DNA of 64,000 nt from Rhynchopus sp. YZ270_cl-10. Lineage: Eukaryota > Euglenozoa > Diplonemea > Diplonemida > Diplonemidae. Below the pieces are notes generated by a model. The model saw nothing but the letters and a program-made list of their open reading frames with translations, ran no database searches and was not told where the DNA came from. Positions 31,656-42,440 of this stretch are shown piece by piece. A program made the translations under genes and the position numbers. The DNA lies in contig OZ037877.1 of assembly GCA_964035575.1 (NCBI GenBank), positions 434,001 to 498,000 on the forward strand, in the 5' to 3' direction. The first letter of the stretch is position 1; each line of letters opens with the position of its first letter.

Positions 31656-32614
31656 AGTGTGGAAAAGGTAAGGGGAGCGAAAAGGAGAAAAGAAGAGAGG
31701 TAGAAGAAAAGAGACAAAAGATATCTGTGGGTAGAGGGGAGTCAAAAGGATGCTAAAAATGTGAACAAAATAAATATTTTTTTTCACAATTTTCACTCAA
31801 AACGCAAAATTTGGGTTTTTGACCGGTACTTCCGGTGCATCCCGGTTTTGACGCTTTTTGGATTGATGGGAGACAACCCTGTGGACAACTTCCACGAAAG
31901 CAGCATGATTGTGATAAAATTTTGACAGATGGAGTAAGAAAAAAAAAGTGTTCCGTTCATTTATATCGGCAAATTAGCCTGTCGTTGTTATTGTTGTGTT
32001 TTTTATTTTGTTTTTGCTACTGGAGGATATTAAAGTACACCCCCCCTATTAACTCCCCCCAGCAACTGACCACTCCACCCCCTTATTATTATTATTTTTA
32101 TTTTTATTTTCATTTTCCCTTTCTGTTTAAAACCTGGTTATTCACTTTTTCGACACTTTTTTTAGCGCTGGTGAAGAACGAGGTAGTGTGACTTGCTCCT
32201 TTTTTTTGTTCTATCCAGAGTAAACACCCGGTTTGGTACTGTTTTTTTTCGCACAACTCCAGAACACATGGACTGCCGATACACGGAGGACACCTCCCCA
32301 CTGCTACCCCATAAGGATATGCAGCACATCTCTACCCCCCCCCTTTCCTTTCTTTTACTCCCCTTTAAAAATTTTTTAAGATGAATGTGCCTCTGCGCAC
32401 ACATCTAAGAAAAGAGAATCTTCACAGCAACACCTCACCATACGCGGCACAGGTCACATTCACTACAAAAGGGCTTTATCACCTCCCCCCTCCTCCTCCC
32501 TCCTCCCCCCCTGGAGGAACCACCAAATTCGTTCGATTAACACAAACTCCCCTTTTGGAGAGCCCCTTCCTCTTTTCATCTTTTTTTTACCTTTTTTTGT
32601 TCCTCTGTTTTTGC
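31656..32614. other. Intergenic region with one CTCTCGT-family hairpin
   Basis: The leader side of the 31059 gene is C/T-rich on the gene-sense strand. Besides the hairpin at 32378-32410 I see only homopolymer runs and pyrimidine tracts. Confidence 0.6.
32378..32410 (+). repeat. Hairpin with stem TGTGC/GCACA and CTCTGC loop
   Basis: AAGATGAATGTGC, loop CTCTGC, GCACACATCTAAG. It has a GATG/CATC outer stem, a 2-base bulge (AA) and a 5-bp inner stem. Same design as 52149-52181 but with different paired bases. Confidence 0.75.
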
Positions 32615-33733
32615 TTAGGCGGGTTCTGCGTATGGGGTGTACTCTCCAGCGTACTCGCCAACCTCCTCTGGTTCAGCCCCGTATGCTACTGGCTCAGGCT
32701 GGTACGCCTCTGGCACATAGCCTTCTTCCGGTGGTGCGTAGCCTCCGTCTTGTGGCGGTGCATATCCTCCACCTCCTCCTCCTTTGCCTCCCTTCTTGCC
32801 ACCCTTTCCTCCGATATGACTGAGGTCCACTGTTAAGGTTCTTCCATCAATTTTGAATCTGTCGACTCCTTTGATTGCAGCTTGAGCGTCTGATGCGAGG
32901 CGGAATTTGACAAGACCCCAACCGACACAACGGTCGGTCTCGGCATCTCGTTGGCAGCGCACGGTGTTGATCGCGCCGTACGGCGCGAAGAGGGAGTACA
33001 TCCAGAGGCGGTCGGCATGCGGGGGAAGGTTTTTGACGTGAACGTTAGCGTCGAGATCGCCGCCAGCTGAGTCGTAGCCCATCAGAGGGTGCTCGATTTT
33101 GTCGAAGGGGTTGAAGAGCTTGGAGTCCGTCCACTGGTAGGTGGGGTCCAGGTAGCGCACGTTGTGGTCGTCCCTGCACAGTGACGCGGTGTCCCCTTTG
33201 CCCCCGCCCTTGCCCCCTCCCTTACCCCCGCCCTTCTTCCCCTTCCCCTTCCCGCTGTCGTAGCTGTCGTAGCCCTTCCCCTTCCCGCTATCGTAGCTGT
33301 CATATCCCCGGCCCTTTCCACTGTCGTAGCCTCCCTTGCTTCCCTTACCCTTGCCTTTGCTTCCCTTGCTGGATTTGCCAGAGGAGTAAGGATCGTAGCG
33401 GTCAGAGTGGACTGAAGAGTGGAGATGTGTACCAAAATGATTAAGATATTATTTTCAATCGAAAGACAAAAAAAGGTAGTTGAAATACAAAGCCCTCTGA
33501 AGAAGTGTACCTTTGGTACAATGACTGGCTGTACCGGGGGGGTGGACAGAATAGACTGCATCTATTTTGTGGTTTACATTTTAAAAAAAGGAGAGTTGAA
33601 AGTGAAAACGCCTCGCCGTTCCTCGGCGGACGCAGGCACAAAAAAAGGGGGAAGGAGGGAGGGGGTAAATACCTTGGCTGGGGCCATGTCCATAACCGCC
33701 TGCAGGGCGCGGTGCGTATCCGCCTCCCTCCAT
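32615..33733 (-). CDS. Gly/Lys-rich RNA-binding protein with one RRM
   Basis: Exons 33733-33673 and 33411-32615, joined in phase 1 (donor GTATTT, acceptor CCACTCTTCAG), 285 residues. The short first exon encodes a Gly/Tyr/Pro-rich start (MEGGGYAPRPAGGYGHG). Residues 30-95 hold YDSYDSGKGKG and GGGKGGGKGG repeats, a likely phase-separating or nucleic-acid-contacting tail. RRM at 142-217 (RNP2 VHVKNLP; RNP1 region CVGWGLVKF). The C-terminus is a GGYAPP-rich low-complexity tail. Probably an mRNA-binding or hnRNP-like protein; the exact role is unknown. The 261-bp intron carries a family A copy and a family H copy. Confidence 0.85.
33475..33578 (+). repeat. Family A repeat within the intron of the Gly-rich RRM gene
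   Basis: TTGAAATACAAAGCCCTCTG, GTACCTTTGGTACAATGACT, GTACCGGGGGGGTGGACA. The usual CTCTCGTGAAC is altered to CTCTGAAGAAG. Confidence 0.75.
33593..33640 (+). repeat. Family H-like hairpin within the same intron
   Basis: AGTTGAAAGTGAAAACGCCT then CGCCGTTCCTCGGCGGACGC. The lead-in is shared with 28258-28312, but the hairpin is CGCCG/CGGCG. Confidence 0.6.
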
Positions 33734-34183
33734 TGTGATGTGTCTTGTTCTTTTCCCCCCTTTTTTTTTGTTTACCACCACCTGCTTTTGAGGGGGTGTA
33801 TTCACCGACTGTCACCTTACGTACCACCGTTGCACGATTCGCGATGTGTTTGTAGTGACAAAATCCCCTAAGCGACAGAGCTTTCTTTTTTGTTTTCAAT
33901 CTATTTCTTAGGACGGCGACAATGTTAAAGCACACACACACCACCCCACTACCCCAGGGAACTTAACCTCCCCCCTCCCCTCCCTTTCTTTTAATGGCCT
34001 CAAAATCGTCCCCAAAAAGGCACAAAATTCGAGAACCCCTTTCCGGAGGCAATAACCACCATTACCAGGTCAAATACCTGGTCCACGACCTGGTCATATG
34101 ACCAGGTATTCTGTGACCATGGCATAACCCCGGCACTATGCTTTCTCTTTCTCTCTCTCTCTTCTCTCCCCCCTTATCTAAGG
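33734..34183. other. Intergenic region with a hairpin cluster
   Basis: At 34064-34107, ACCAGGT and ACCTGGT words form two adjacent hairpins, one of them the perfect 20-bp palindrome ACCTGGTCATATGACCAGGT (34088-34107). It lies about 80 bases beyond the stop of the 34184 gene. Otherwise C-rich runs. Confidence 0.7.
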
Positions 34184-35134
34184 CTATAGCAAGAGAACGT
34201 CTACTGAGGCAGGTTCCTTTATGATCTCCACGTCGAGGGGGCGGCCTTCCCAGAAGAATTTGTTCATGAGGCGGACCGCACTGAGTGCGTCGAGACGGTA
34301 GTGGAACTTGACAAGGATAGCGTTGGGGCGATGGCGCACGGAGGTGATCGCTCCGAAGGGGGCAAAGAGCACGTAGATGTTCTCGACGGAGGCCAGACGC
34401 GGGAAGCGGCGCACCGCAACGGTCGCGTCCACTTCACCCACCGTGCTGGAGGGCATCGCATTCCCCTGCAGCACACCCATCCCTGGGTGCTTCATCCCCA
34501 CAAGCGACAGCGTCCCAGCACGTTGAGGCACGCCACGTGGCGCGGGCTGTCCCTCAGAGGTCTTGCTAGGCTGTGCAGCCCTGCTCAGCATTGCCTCTGC
34601 AGCACCATGAAAGGCAGGGGAAGCTACCCCTAAGGCGGCACGTTCTGCTAGGGGGTGAGGGTGTGGAAGAAAAGCCTTTTTTTGGAAAACTTGGTTGTTT
34701 GTGTAGAGGACGAGCTCTGCCTTAGTGTCTTATTTTAAGGTTTTTGTTTGGCTTTACATAAAATAGCCATTTTTTAATGAGCTGCATTTTTTGCAGGGAA
34801 GGGGCTTATTTTATGACAAAAGGAAAAAAAAGGGGAGCATACCTGCAAGACGGCGTTTTCGTTTGTTTCTCCGTTCCAGACGGCACTGTTTCCGTCGTAG
34901 TTTGACTTGCTCTTCGACAGCACTGGCGAAGTCCTGAGCGGTGCCATCTTTGGGTGCACCTTTGCTGGCTTCTTCTGCCTCTGCTTCTTCTTCTTCTGGA
35001 GCGGTTGTGGTGGGTCCATCTGTCCCTCCCACCTCAGCTGGCACATCCTTGCTGTCCTTCTCGCCACACGATGCAGCTGGTTCATCATCGTCACACATAT
35101 TCATCTCGTCGGTGATGACAGGGAGCGGGTCCAT
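34184..35134 (-). CDS. Acidic/basic RNA-binding protein with a C-terminal RRM
   Basis: Exons 35134-34843 and 34647-34184, phase 1 join (donor GTATGC), 251 residues. The acceptor reads CCCCCTAGCAG, a NAGNAG pair: the second AG would start exon 2 at 34644 and drop one residue, frame unchanged. Residues 1-75 are acidic (Glu/Asp/Ala-rich). A basic stretch (KLRRKQCRLERRNKRKRR) follows, and the RRM is at 171-245 (IYVLFAPFGAITSVRH, ILVKFHY). RNP1 is weakly conserved. Likely a nuclear RNA-binding protein; no orthologue named. Confidence 0.8.
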
Positions 35135-35869
35135 GGTGGCGGCAAGGGAGAGGAGAGGAGAAGAGGGGGGGGAAACCGTGTGTGGACAGTAGTGTAACAG
35201 TCGAGGGGGTGTGGGTGGGGGGGTGGGTTAGGAGGCTGGAGAAAGAGGGTTTGAAGAGGGGGAAAAAGTTGGTAAAAGGTAAAGGATAAAGTTGGAATAC
35301 TTCAACTGAAAACGCAGGAGTTGCTACCCGTCACGTTCTGATGTATTTTTTGCGTATTCCAATGGGCTCCCATCACAATACTGCCACCATTAGGGGAAAA
35401 ATATTTGCCTGGACAAAAAAAGAGGGGGTTGGGCGGGTCTATTTGGTATTCTATATGTTGCGCTTTTTTGTTTTTGTTTTTGTTTTGTTTCAAAAAAAAA
35501 AAAGTCCCTAACGTCCCCAAAACTTAGATTAGGTAAATAAAAGGTGGGGGGAGTCCTCATAGGGAGATAACCTTTAAAACACACACCAAATTAGTTTCAT
35601 ATACTTTGATATCAAAGAAGAGAAAGTATAAAGGGACATACAAAAGGGATGCATCCCAAAAAAGCAGAGTCCTAGCTTGCCTGGGTCAGTGGGTCAAGCT
35701 GACCCAAGTGCCTGGGTCGCGACCCACGAAAAAAAAAAAAAAAAGGGAATTAATTAATTTGGAAATTGGGAAATTCTGATTTTTTTCCCTCTTTGGGGGG
35801 CCCACCACCTTTTTTCTGGGGTAAGAAAAAAATATAGACAAAAAAATCCGGCACCGTCCAGGGCTGGAC

Positions 35870-36005
35870 CCAATTTTTTTTTGCCTGCGGCGCCATTTTT
35901 CCTTTTTTGCTCCGCAAAAAAGGGTTCGTAGAGTGACTCTGTGGTGTAAAAAGCTACATTTTTACACCGTACCCTAATTTTTTTCGCCTGCGGCGCCATT
36001 TTATA
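35870..36005. repeat. Two inverted-orientation hairpin modules
   Basis: TTGCCTGCGGCGCCATTTTT, CCTTTTTTGCTCCGCAAAAA, then TTACACCGTACCCTAATTTT and a second CGCCTGCGGCGCCATTTTA. Same parts as in 5030-5540 and 41925-42095. Confidence 0.75.
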
Positions 36006-36912
36006 TATTTTGTGTTGGGTGATCTATGAACGGGGAGTGATTTTTATGGTTATAGTAGCGTTCCATTTAACGTTGTGAGCAACTCACTAGTCGTAGTGAC
36101 CAAAATTTGTATCAGTCAAGAACTTGTCCATTTTTCTGAAATGACCCCACCACAGTGAGGGTAGAGCTCGGAAAACCCAAAAAAGCCAAGACAAGCCCCC
36201 CAAGGCCCAAAACCTCTGCTGACCCAAAAAAAAAATTTTGACCCAAATTTGGCATTTTTTTTCAAAACCAAGCTAGGACCCTGCAAAAAAGCAAAACAAA
36301 AAAAAAAAAAAAATTGTTTTAAAAAGTCGCGCTAATTCGCGGTATGCGTTCTTTGTTGAAACTGGGGGGGCGCTATTTTCTTTTTGTAGTTTCGACAATC
36401 ACCTATCCGACAGGTTCTGTAAACAAGGTCGCCCGAATGGCTAAAAATTTTTTTTTCAAGGTGGAAAAAAAATTGTTTGTAAGATGAGCCTACGGCAGTC
36501 ACTTGAGAATGAAACAGGGGGGGTGTGTACCCCGGCACACAACCTCCTCATCGGCAATACAAGTTGAAGACAGATAAAAGATGGCTCGAACTGCATGAAA
36601 TAAAAGTTTAGTTAGATGAGCCTAAACTTTTTTGTGGCCTAGCCACCTTTGAAGACGTCTCCTCTGTTGTCATTGCATATGTGTCCATACGTTCCAATGT
36701 TTGAAGAAGAAGAGAGGTCAATAGGATAGGTCGTAGGATGGCATAGGTCAATAGCAAATAGCAAAAAATAGTTTGGAAAAAAAAAATTACAATAAATGAC
36801 GCGTTGAGGATGTGATTCTAAGACAGATTGGCACTCCCAATTCTAAGGGAGACACAAATCACCTGTTGACAACGAAGGATATACAATAAAAGTAGGGGGG
36901 AAGTTTTTTTCT

Positions 36913-36985
36913 TGATAAATTGTTGGAGTAGTGTGTGTAGTTGCCTCGGGTTGTGTTGCCACAGTTGTGCAAATCTCCACTGTCC
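36913..36985 (+). repeat. Dispersed repeat family D copy
   Basis: TTGATAAATTGTTGGAGTAG ... GTTGCCTCGGGTTGTGTTGC ... TGCAAATCTCCACT. Confidence 0.8.
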
Positions 36986-37472
36986 ATAAGTTCACTCACG
37001 TTTTTAAGTTATTACCACCTAATTTTGACCCGAGTTTGGCGGTGTTGGGCCGTTATTTGGCGGAAGTTCCTACCAGAAAAAATCAGGGGTGGTATTATTT
37101 GCTTTTTTTTTTGCTGTATATCGACAGTCACCCCCCCAAAGATTGTGACTACTACTCAAAATTTCTGAGTGAGACTGTGTACAGAACGGCACCGCCTTAT
37201 TCCTTAAGGACTATGGCAAAGACGAGGCAAATTAGGAAACTCTGGGTTGGTCACCATTTTTTTTTGCTTTCTTTCGTTTTCTTTTTTTTTGAAAATTATG
37301 TTCACAAAACATCACAACGTACTTAACCCCCAAGACCCCGGGCAAGCCTTCTTTGTAAAATGACGTTTATTTAATTTTTTTTGAAAGCCTCTCGCGGGCT
37401 TTGTCACTTTGAGGAGGGAAACACACATTCCAATCTAACGAATATTGGGGTGGGGACGCTCCCCGGGGGGGG

Positions 37473-37502
37473 AGTGATCGGCAATACGTATTGCCGATCA
37501 CT
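37473..37502. repeat. Perfect 30-bp palindrome flanked by CCCCGGGG
   Basis: AGTGATCGGCAATAC is followed directly by its reverse complement, and both sides are bordered by C4-G7/8 runs, so the fold can extend. Spacing from any gene is over 1 kb. Confidence 0.9.
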
Positions 37503-38509
37503 GCCCCGGGGGGGAGAGAGAGAGGGGTTTTTACTTTTTTTACAATAATAACATCTAACGTCAGAGGTGGCAGGGGAGGAGGGGGGGGTTTCAACCTCAT
37601 ACACGACGCCACGTGTCATGACATGAAAACACATGCAACTGGGGCCATATTCTGCGCAAGAATCAAACAACAACAAGCACAATACCAAATCACAAAAGAA
37701 TGTTGAAGCATTTAACCGTGTTTTGCCTTGTAAAAATGACTGAATGTGCTTTTGTCACTTTGCTTGTCAAAAAAAATGACAAGCCAAAGGCATGTCAAAT
37801 GCGTAATGTGTATCAAGTGTGCTTGCCAGTTGGATTCCTCTTGTTCGTAACAGTTCCAAGTTGGTACTTCATTGTAGACGCGTCCAGGGCAGTGTTAGCC
37901 GAGAATCAGAGTTGCACGTCATTGCATGTCATGAAGTATCGCCGTGCAGGGGGTGCTGCAAATTATTTTGAGAAAAAAATTCGTTCGAAACGGGAGGAAA
38001 AAATGAGCAACAAAAAGTAGATGTTAATGCAGGCTATGCGGAACTCTGGCCCACACAGAATTTCTTTTTTCTTGAATAGAAAATTTAAAGGGGCGACGAC
38101 GCGGTCTCCCCGCATTTCCCCCCCCTCCTCCCTCCCCCCCTCATCTTGTTTGCTGTGCAGACAATAAGCCACTCAATCACGATAGACACCCATATGGGCT
38201 GTGCTCTACAAATTTTTTATTTTCTATTTTCTATTTTCTTTTCTGAAACACCATCACACCATCACAAAGATATTTCCGAGGAAGGCAACTGCGCCTTTCC
38301 TTTATTCTTTTTTCATTTTTCTCTTTTTTTATCCCTTTATTTTGGGCAATATTTTCCAAAAAAAAACTTTGGCTATAAGTTTGGTACAATCGCAATATTT
38401 CCCCCCTCCTCCTCCTCCTCCTCCTCCTAAAAAAAAGACACGATTTTCCGATAATCTGTTTACTCTCTATCACAGACAATCAAAAAAGAAAACACACTTT
38501 CTTTTTTTC

Positions 38510-39238
38510 CTAATTTCTCCTATCAAAATGAGCCCCTCCTCCTCCTCCTCCTCCTCCTCCCCCTCCTCCTCGTTGCACAACCACTTGACTCCGTGCACCT
38601 GGCGGAGGGAGGGGGCCTTTTGACACTGCAGAATGCTCCGCTGCAGCGCGAATATGGTCTATAGGCTCATGAGGCTCGAACCCTCCATCGTCAAAGTGAA
38701 CAGGGCAGTAGCCGTTCTCCGTCGCCCCTACCACCCACCCACGATAGTAGTCTGCCCCCTTCCAACGTGCCTCCACCCGATCCCCGATGCCGAAGCGGAG
38801 GACGATGTTGCCTTGCTGTATGACATCCGCATCGCCATCTTCGAACTGCACCCGATACAACCCATCGCTGTTGAAGGCCACAACCCAGCCAGGGTAGAAC
38901 AGACCGTTCTCCCACTTCGCATCGACCTTTTGCCCCATAGAGTAAAGTGGTGCTCTGATAGGCGTAGGCGCACGCCGTTGTTTAGTTTCCTCCGGTCGAT
39001 GCGCCTGCTGGTGTACCTGCGGAGGGTACTGCGGTCCCCCTTGCAGCGGTTGCTGTTGCTGTTGGTGTTGTGGGTGTTGCCTCCCCGACTGCAACCCTTG
39101 CTGCAGCTCCCTCAACTCCTGCGCAGACTGCTGCGGGTACACCACTGCAGGAGGTGTCCCTCCTACAGCCGGGGCTCTAATCTTCTCCGTAGGCTCGCCC
39201 TTCTCATCTTCAGGCCCTTTCGAGGCACAGCAACCCAT
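38510..39238 (-). CDS. Lipid-anchored protein with two Tudor-like domains
   Basis: Single exon of 242 residues. Starts MGCCASK: Gly2 is a classical N-myristoylation site and Cys3/Cys4 are palmitoylation candidates, so it should sit on a membrane inner face. A Gln/Pro-rich linker (45-90) is followed by two SH3-like Tudor/Agenet-type repeats at about 101-148 and 149-197 (GQKVDAKWENGLFYPGWVV; GDRVEARWKGADYYRGWVV). The C-terminus has a poly-Gly run. Tudor-type domains usually bind methylated Lys/Arg or act in scaffolds, and placing two on a lipid anchor is unusual. A CTCTCGT hairpin (39353-39382) lies upstream of the start. Confidence 0.85.
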   Translation of the reverse strand: MGCCASKGPEDEKGEPTEKIRAPAVGGTPPAVVYPQQSAQELRELQQGLQSGRQHPQHQQQQQPLQGGPQYPPQVHQQAHRPEETKQRRAPTPIRAPLYSMGQKVDAKWENGLFYPGWVVAFNSDGLYRVQFEDGDADVIQQGNIVLRFGIGDRVEARWKGADYYRGWVVGATENGYCPVHFDDGGFEPHEPIDHIRAAAEHSAVSKGPLPPPGARSQVVVQRGGGGGGGGGGGGAHFDRRN

Positions 39239-40409
39239 TAAAAAAGGAGGGGATGAGAAGGGGGTGAGGATGGGGGGGGTTGGGAGGAGAGGAGGAGCGG
39301 TGTGGGTTGTGTGTGTTTCTCTGGAGAGGAATAGGGGGAACGTATATAGAGGTGGAAGCTCCTCTCGTGTGTAGTCAGGCCTTGAAAGATGCGGTGGAGC
39401 ACGATGAGTGACCTAGTTAAGAGGTCGCGGGTGAGCGTAAGGTCGGATAGCTGGATGGGTTGATTTGAAGTCAGTGACGGGAAATCTTTTGAACTTGCGT
39501 CGTGATGAGGATCGATGATTGCAATTATTCTCCTTGAATGAGGAATGCCTAGAGAGGGTACATGGAGGAGGAGAGAAAATTGCTGCTTTCCTTTCACATT
39601 CCTTTATTTTTTAGAACAAAAATACTTCTCAAAAAAAACAAAACGGTGGTGTATGTGTGTTCTATGTGGGATAGGATGAAGAACACTGCACGATATCCCG
39701 CCGAGAGAGAAAAAAAAAATAAAGAAAATAAAAAAAAAAAGGAAGGTTGGTGTGGTAGAGAGAGTACCTACACCACTCCTACGTCACCTAGAAGAAAAAA
39801 AAAACAGGAAGATTGAACGACCGGAGATGACTTTCTAAAGAAAAGACCTCGGGAGAGAGGGAAAAGAAGAAGAAAATGAACCTAAGCCTCTCAAACTGAT
39901 TAAAAAGTGCCACTTGTCGTTCCCTCACCCCCCTTCTTGTAGTTGTTTGATGCGTTGACGCTTCCACACACACTAAAAATCACCTGTTGGGTGGTGGTGT
40001 TGCGGAGCACGGTTGGGTGAGTGAACGACGTGACACTTTCCGCTCACAAAGTAGTGTGCGTAAAAAAAAAAAAAAAGATGGTGTGTAGTGTACAGAGCTC
40101 GCGCTAAAGTCCATCCCTCATCCCGGGATTTTTGGGGGTTTTGGTAGGAACGTTTTTTTTTTGCAGTACGGGGATTTCATTAAGAAACCAGAAGTTCTAA
40201 TATTGTTGAGTAAGACCACCACATAGTGGACTTGCATATACATGTGACCCCGCCGTGGAACGCAATTGGCTCGGAAAGTCAAAAGAAAGAGGAGAAAAAA
40301 GAAAAGGAAAAAAAAAAAAAAAGTTGGGTACCGTGCGCCTGCGGCGCTGCCTGTTCCCTACCAGTTTCTACAGGCAAACACTTGCCCCCTTTACCTTACA
40401 CTGACGGGT

Positions 40410-40870
40410 TTTGACCAAAACCAAGAACTTGTCCATTTCGGCAAATTGACCCCACCACAGAACGGACGAATTCCGGAAATGCAAATGCCGGTGTTTTCGC
40501 GCATTTTCATGTTGCAAGACGTCAGGATCAGGGAGAGAAAATCTGGTTGTGGGATTTACATTGGCCCTCTTTACCCACATGGATTTTGACCAAAACCAAA
40601 AAATTGGCCATTTCGGCAAAGTGACCCCACCACAGCGCGGACGGATTCCGGAAATTCCAATCGCGGTATGTTTTGGGGCTGAAAACCCACTGATTTTCAG
40701 GAGAAAAATTGCTTCCAAATCTCGGAATTTTCCGAATTTTCCTGAAAATGACCCTTGTTTACGAGTATGGGTTCATATTTTGCGAAAATTTAAGTCACTA
40801 AAATTTTGTCCATTTTTCCGTATATACCCCACCACAAGCCGGGATTGGCCCGGAAATGCCACAAAACGGG
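40410..40870 (+). repeat. Degenerate tandem repeat with GACCCCACCACAG core
   Basis: Three units at intervals of about 180-190 bp: GACCAAAACCAAGAACTTGT, CCATTTCGGCAAATTGACCC and GGACGAATTCCGGAAATGC, then the same words with changes at 40575-40680 and 40800-40870. Related single units are at about 36115-36165, 40218-40275 and, inverted, 49315-49370. Confidence 0.7.
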
Positions 40871-41373
40871 GTTTCCGGGCCTCCCCAGCTAACCTTTTCA
40901 AGGAACGTTTTTCCGTACCCGAAATCCATTTTTTCCCCATTTTTTCCCATAATTAGCGCGACCACTGGTAGTGTACCTCACTTCAGATGGATGGGTACAT
41001 TGCAATCTTTTCATTTTTGGAAAAGTAGAAACGCAACAAAGAAGGGTGGGGGAGGGACTAAAGAAATCATAAAGAACAGCGTATTTCGACATAATGCATT
41101 CAATAAATTGATAGCATAGGAAGGAGGGATCAAAAATGATCCCATCTTGTCTAAAGAAATTTGAAAGAACAAAAAAAAAACAAAAGTTTGGTGCTCCGGG
41201 AGGGGTCGATATTGACCTATCGCTGACAGGTCACTGATGCATGGACTTTATAGACACCCCCTGATATTGACAGGTCGTTGACCGACTTCCGAAAGCGCCA
41301 AAAAAGAATTAGTTTTAGATACTTTCCACTCAGAAGGAAGAGAAAGTACAACCAACGAGAAGAAAATCATAAG

Positions 41374-41410
41374 ACGAACCTAAGCCTCTCGTTGCTTGGT
41401 CGCCCTGCAA
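41374..41410 (+). repeat. CTCTCGT-type hairpin
   Basis: AAGACGAACCTAAGC, CTCTCGTT, GCTTGGTCGCC. The stem pairs TAAGC with GCTTG, including a G-T pair. Confidence 0.6.
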
Positions 41411-41485
41411 AAGGTATGCAGCTACACTTTCTGCCAGCGATACTTATCACAAGCAATGTTTTCAAAAAATGAAAAAAAAACTGAT

Positions 41486-41566
41486 ATCTGAGCTTTAGCT
41501 ACTCTGATAAAAGAAACGAAATCTTTTTCGTTGATCGCCCCGGATATTTTTTTTTTTGTGGAGTAT
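41486..41566 (+). repeat. Dispersed repeat family E copy
   Basis: CTGATATCTGAGCTTTAGCT, ACTCTGATAAAAGAAACG, TTTTTCGTTGATCGCCCCG. Confidence 0.75.
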
Positions 41567-41924
41567 GTACAGGCTATTATATACGATTTTTTTCCTTACC
41601 AAAAGTGCAAAAAAAGTGAGGTTGCTGTTCCTGAGGGGGCTGGAGGCACGGAGGGGCTTTTTTTGGAAGAAATGAACTTAAGATTGAAGTATCATCGTTG
41701 TACTGCCCAGGGAGGGTTCCCGGCTACCGGCTAGTTTCCTAGGGCCTTATGGCTTCACTGGCTAGGGCTCCTGCAGGTCCCTCCACACATGTACCGTGCC
41801 TGACTTCAGCACCCAGGGTAACATTCCCAGCACCTTTCACCCCTTCAGGAGGAGTGCCACAAAGGGCACCCGGATGCAATTTTCCACGTCCATATCAGGA
41901 CATGGCTCTATTTCTTTTTGCGGA

Positions 41925-42095
41925 GCAAAAAGAAAATAATATAAAATGGCGCCGCAGGCGAAAAAAAATTGGGGTACGGTGTAAAAATCTAGCCTCTTAC
42001 ACCACAGGGTCACTCAACGAACCTTTTTTGCGGAGCAAAAAAGGAAAAATGACGCCGCAGGCAAAAAAAAATTGGGTACAGCCTGTATGGTATGG
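41925..42095. repeat. Two direct hairpin modules
   Basis: TTTTTGCGGAGCAAAAAG ... AAATGGCGCCGCAGGCGAAA ... GGGTACGGTGTAAAAATC, repeated about 85 bases on with GACGCCGCAGGC. Confidence 0.8.
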
Positions 42096-42239
42096 GATTT
42101 CATGGTGCGGTCAGCAACCCAGTTCCCTAAAAAAACGCAAAAAACTTTTTCTCCAAATCTGCAAAAGTTTTTTTTTTTTTTTCAAAACTGAGGTTCAGCC
42201 TCAGTTCTACTATGGTGTATAAATCTCTGAGTATGTACA

Positions 42240-42362
42240 AAAATCAAAAACCTTTTCTGCAGATAAGTGTCATATTTACATCGCTCTCACCAAAAATTCG
42301 GGCACACTCAGATACGTTTCCATTTCCTCCCCTACAACCTTTAAGGCACTTGTCTCAAAAAA
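42240..42362 (+). repeat. Dispersed repeat family J copy
   Basis: TTTACATCGCTCTCACCAAA and CATTTCCTCCCCTACAACCT. It ends about 80 bases beyond the stop codon of the DUF4116 gene. Confidence 0.75.
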
Positions 42363-42440
42363 GAGAAATTGAAAGTACAAACACAGGGCCTAAGCGCCGA
42401 ACAAAAAAACGACCCCCCACACTCATCCCCCTCACGGACA

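Larger units (their letters stand above)
35135..38509. other. Long intergenic region
   Basis: No gene supported. On the gene-sense strand, pyrimidine tracts run up to the ATG at 35134, with CTTTCTCCAG about 105 bases upstream. Repeats: hairpin-module block 35870-36005, a GACCCCACCACAG unit near 36115-36165, CCTAAAC hairpin 36605-36652, family D 36913-36985, AAAGCC-TCTCGC-GGGCTTT hairpin 37383-37405, palindrome 37473-37502 and a CCT microsatellite 38404-38429. Confidence 0.6.
39239..42440. other. Long intergenic region
   Basis: No gene seen. Contents: hairpin GCTCCTCTCGTGTGTAG (39353-39382), GCGCCTGCGGCGC word (40335), GACCCCACCACA-type tandem repeats (40410-40870), family K 41090-41148, CTCTCGTT hairpin 41374-41410, family E 41486-41566, hairpin modules 41925-42095, family J 42240-42362. 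Confidence 0.6.

Noticed and set aside
37700-38020. Plus-strand open frame of 106 codons
   Set aside because: No family resemblance, composition like the surrounding spacer, contains a small hairpin, and would be the only gene on that strand.
38404-38429. CCT microsatellite as part of the Tudor-like gene
   Set aside because: It lies beyond the stop codon at 38510. Only the separate CTC run at 38525-38575 is coding (poly-Gly).
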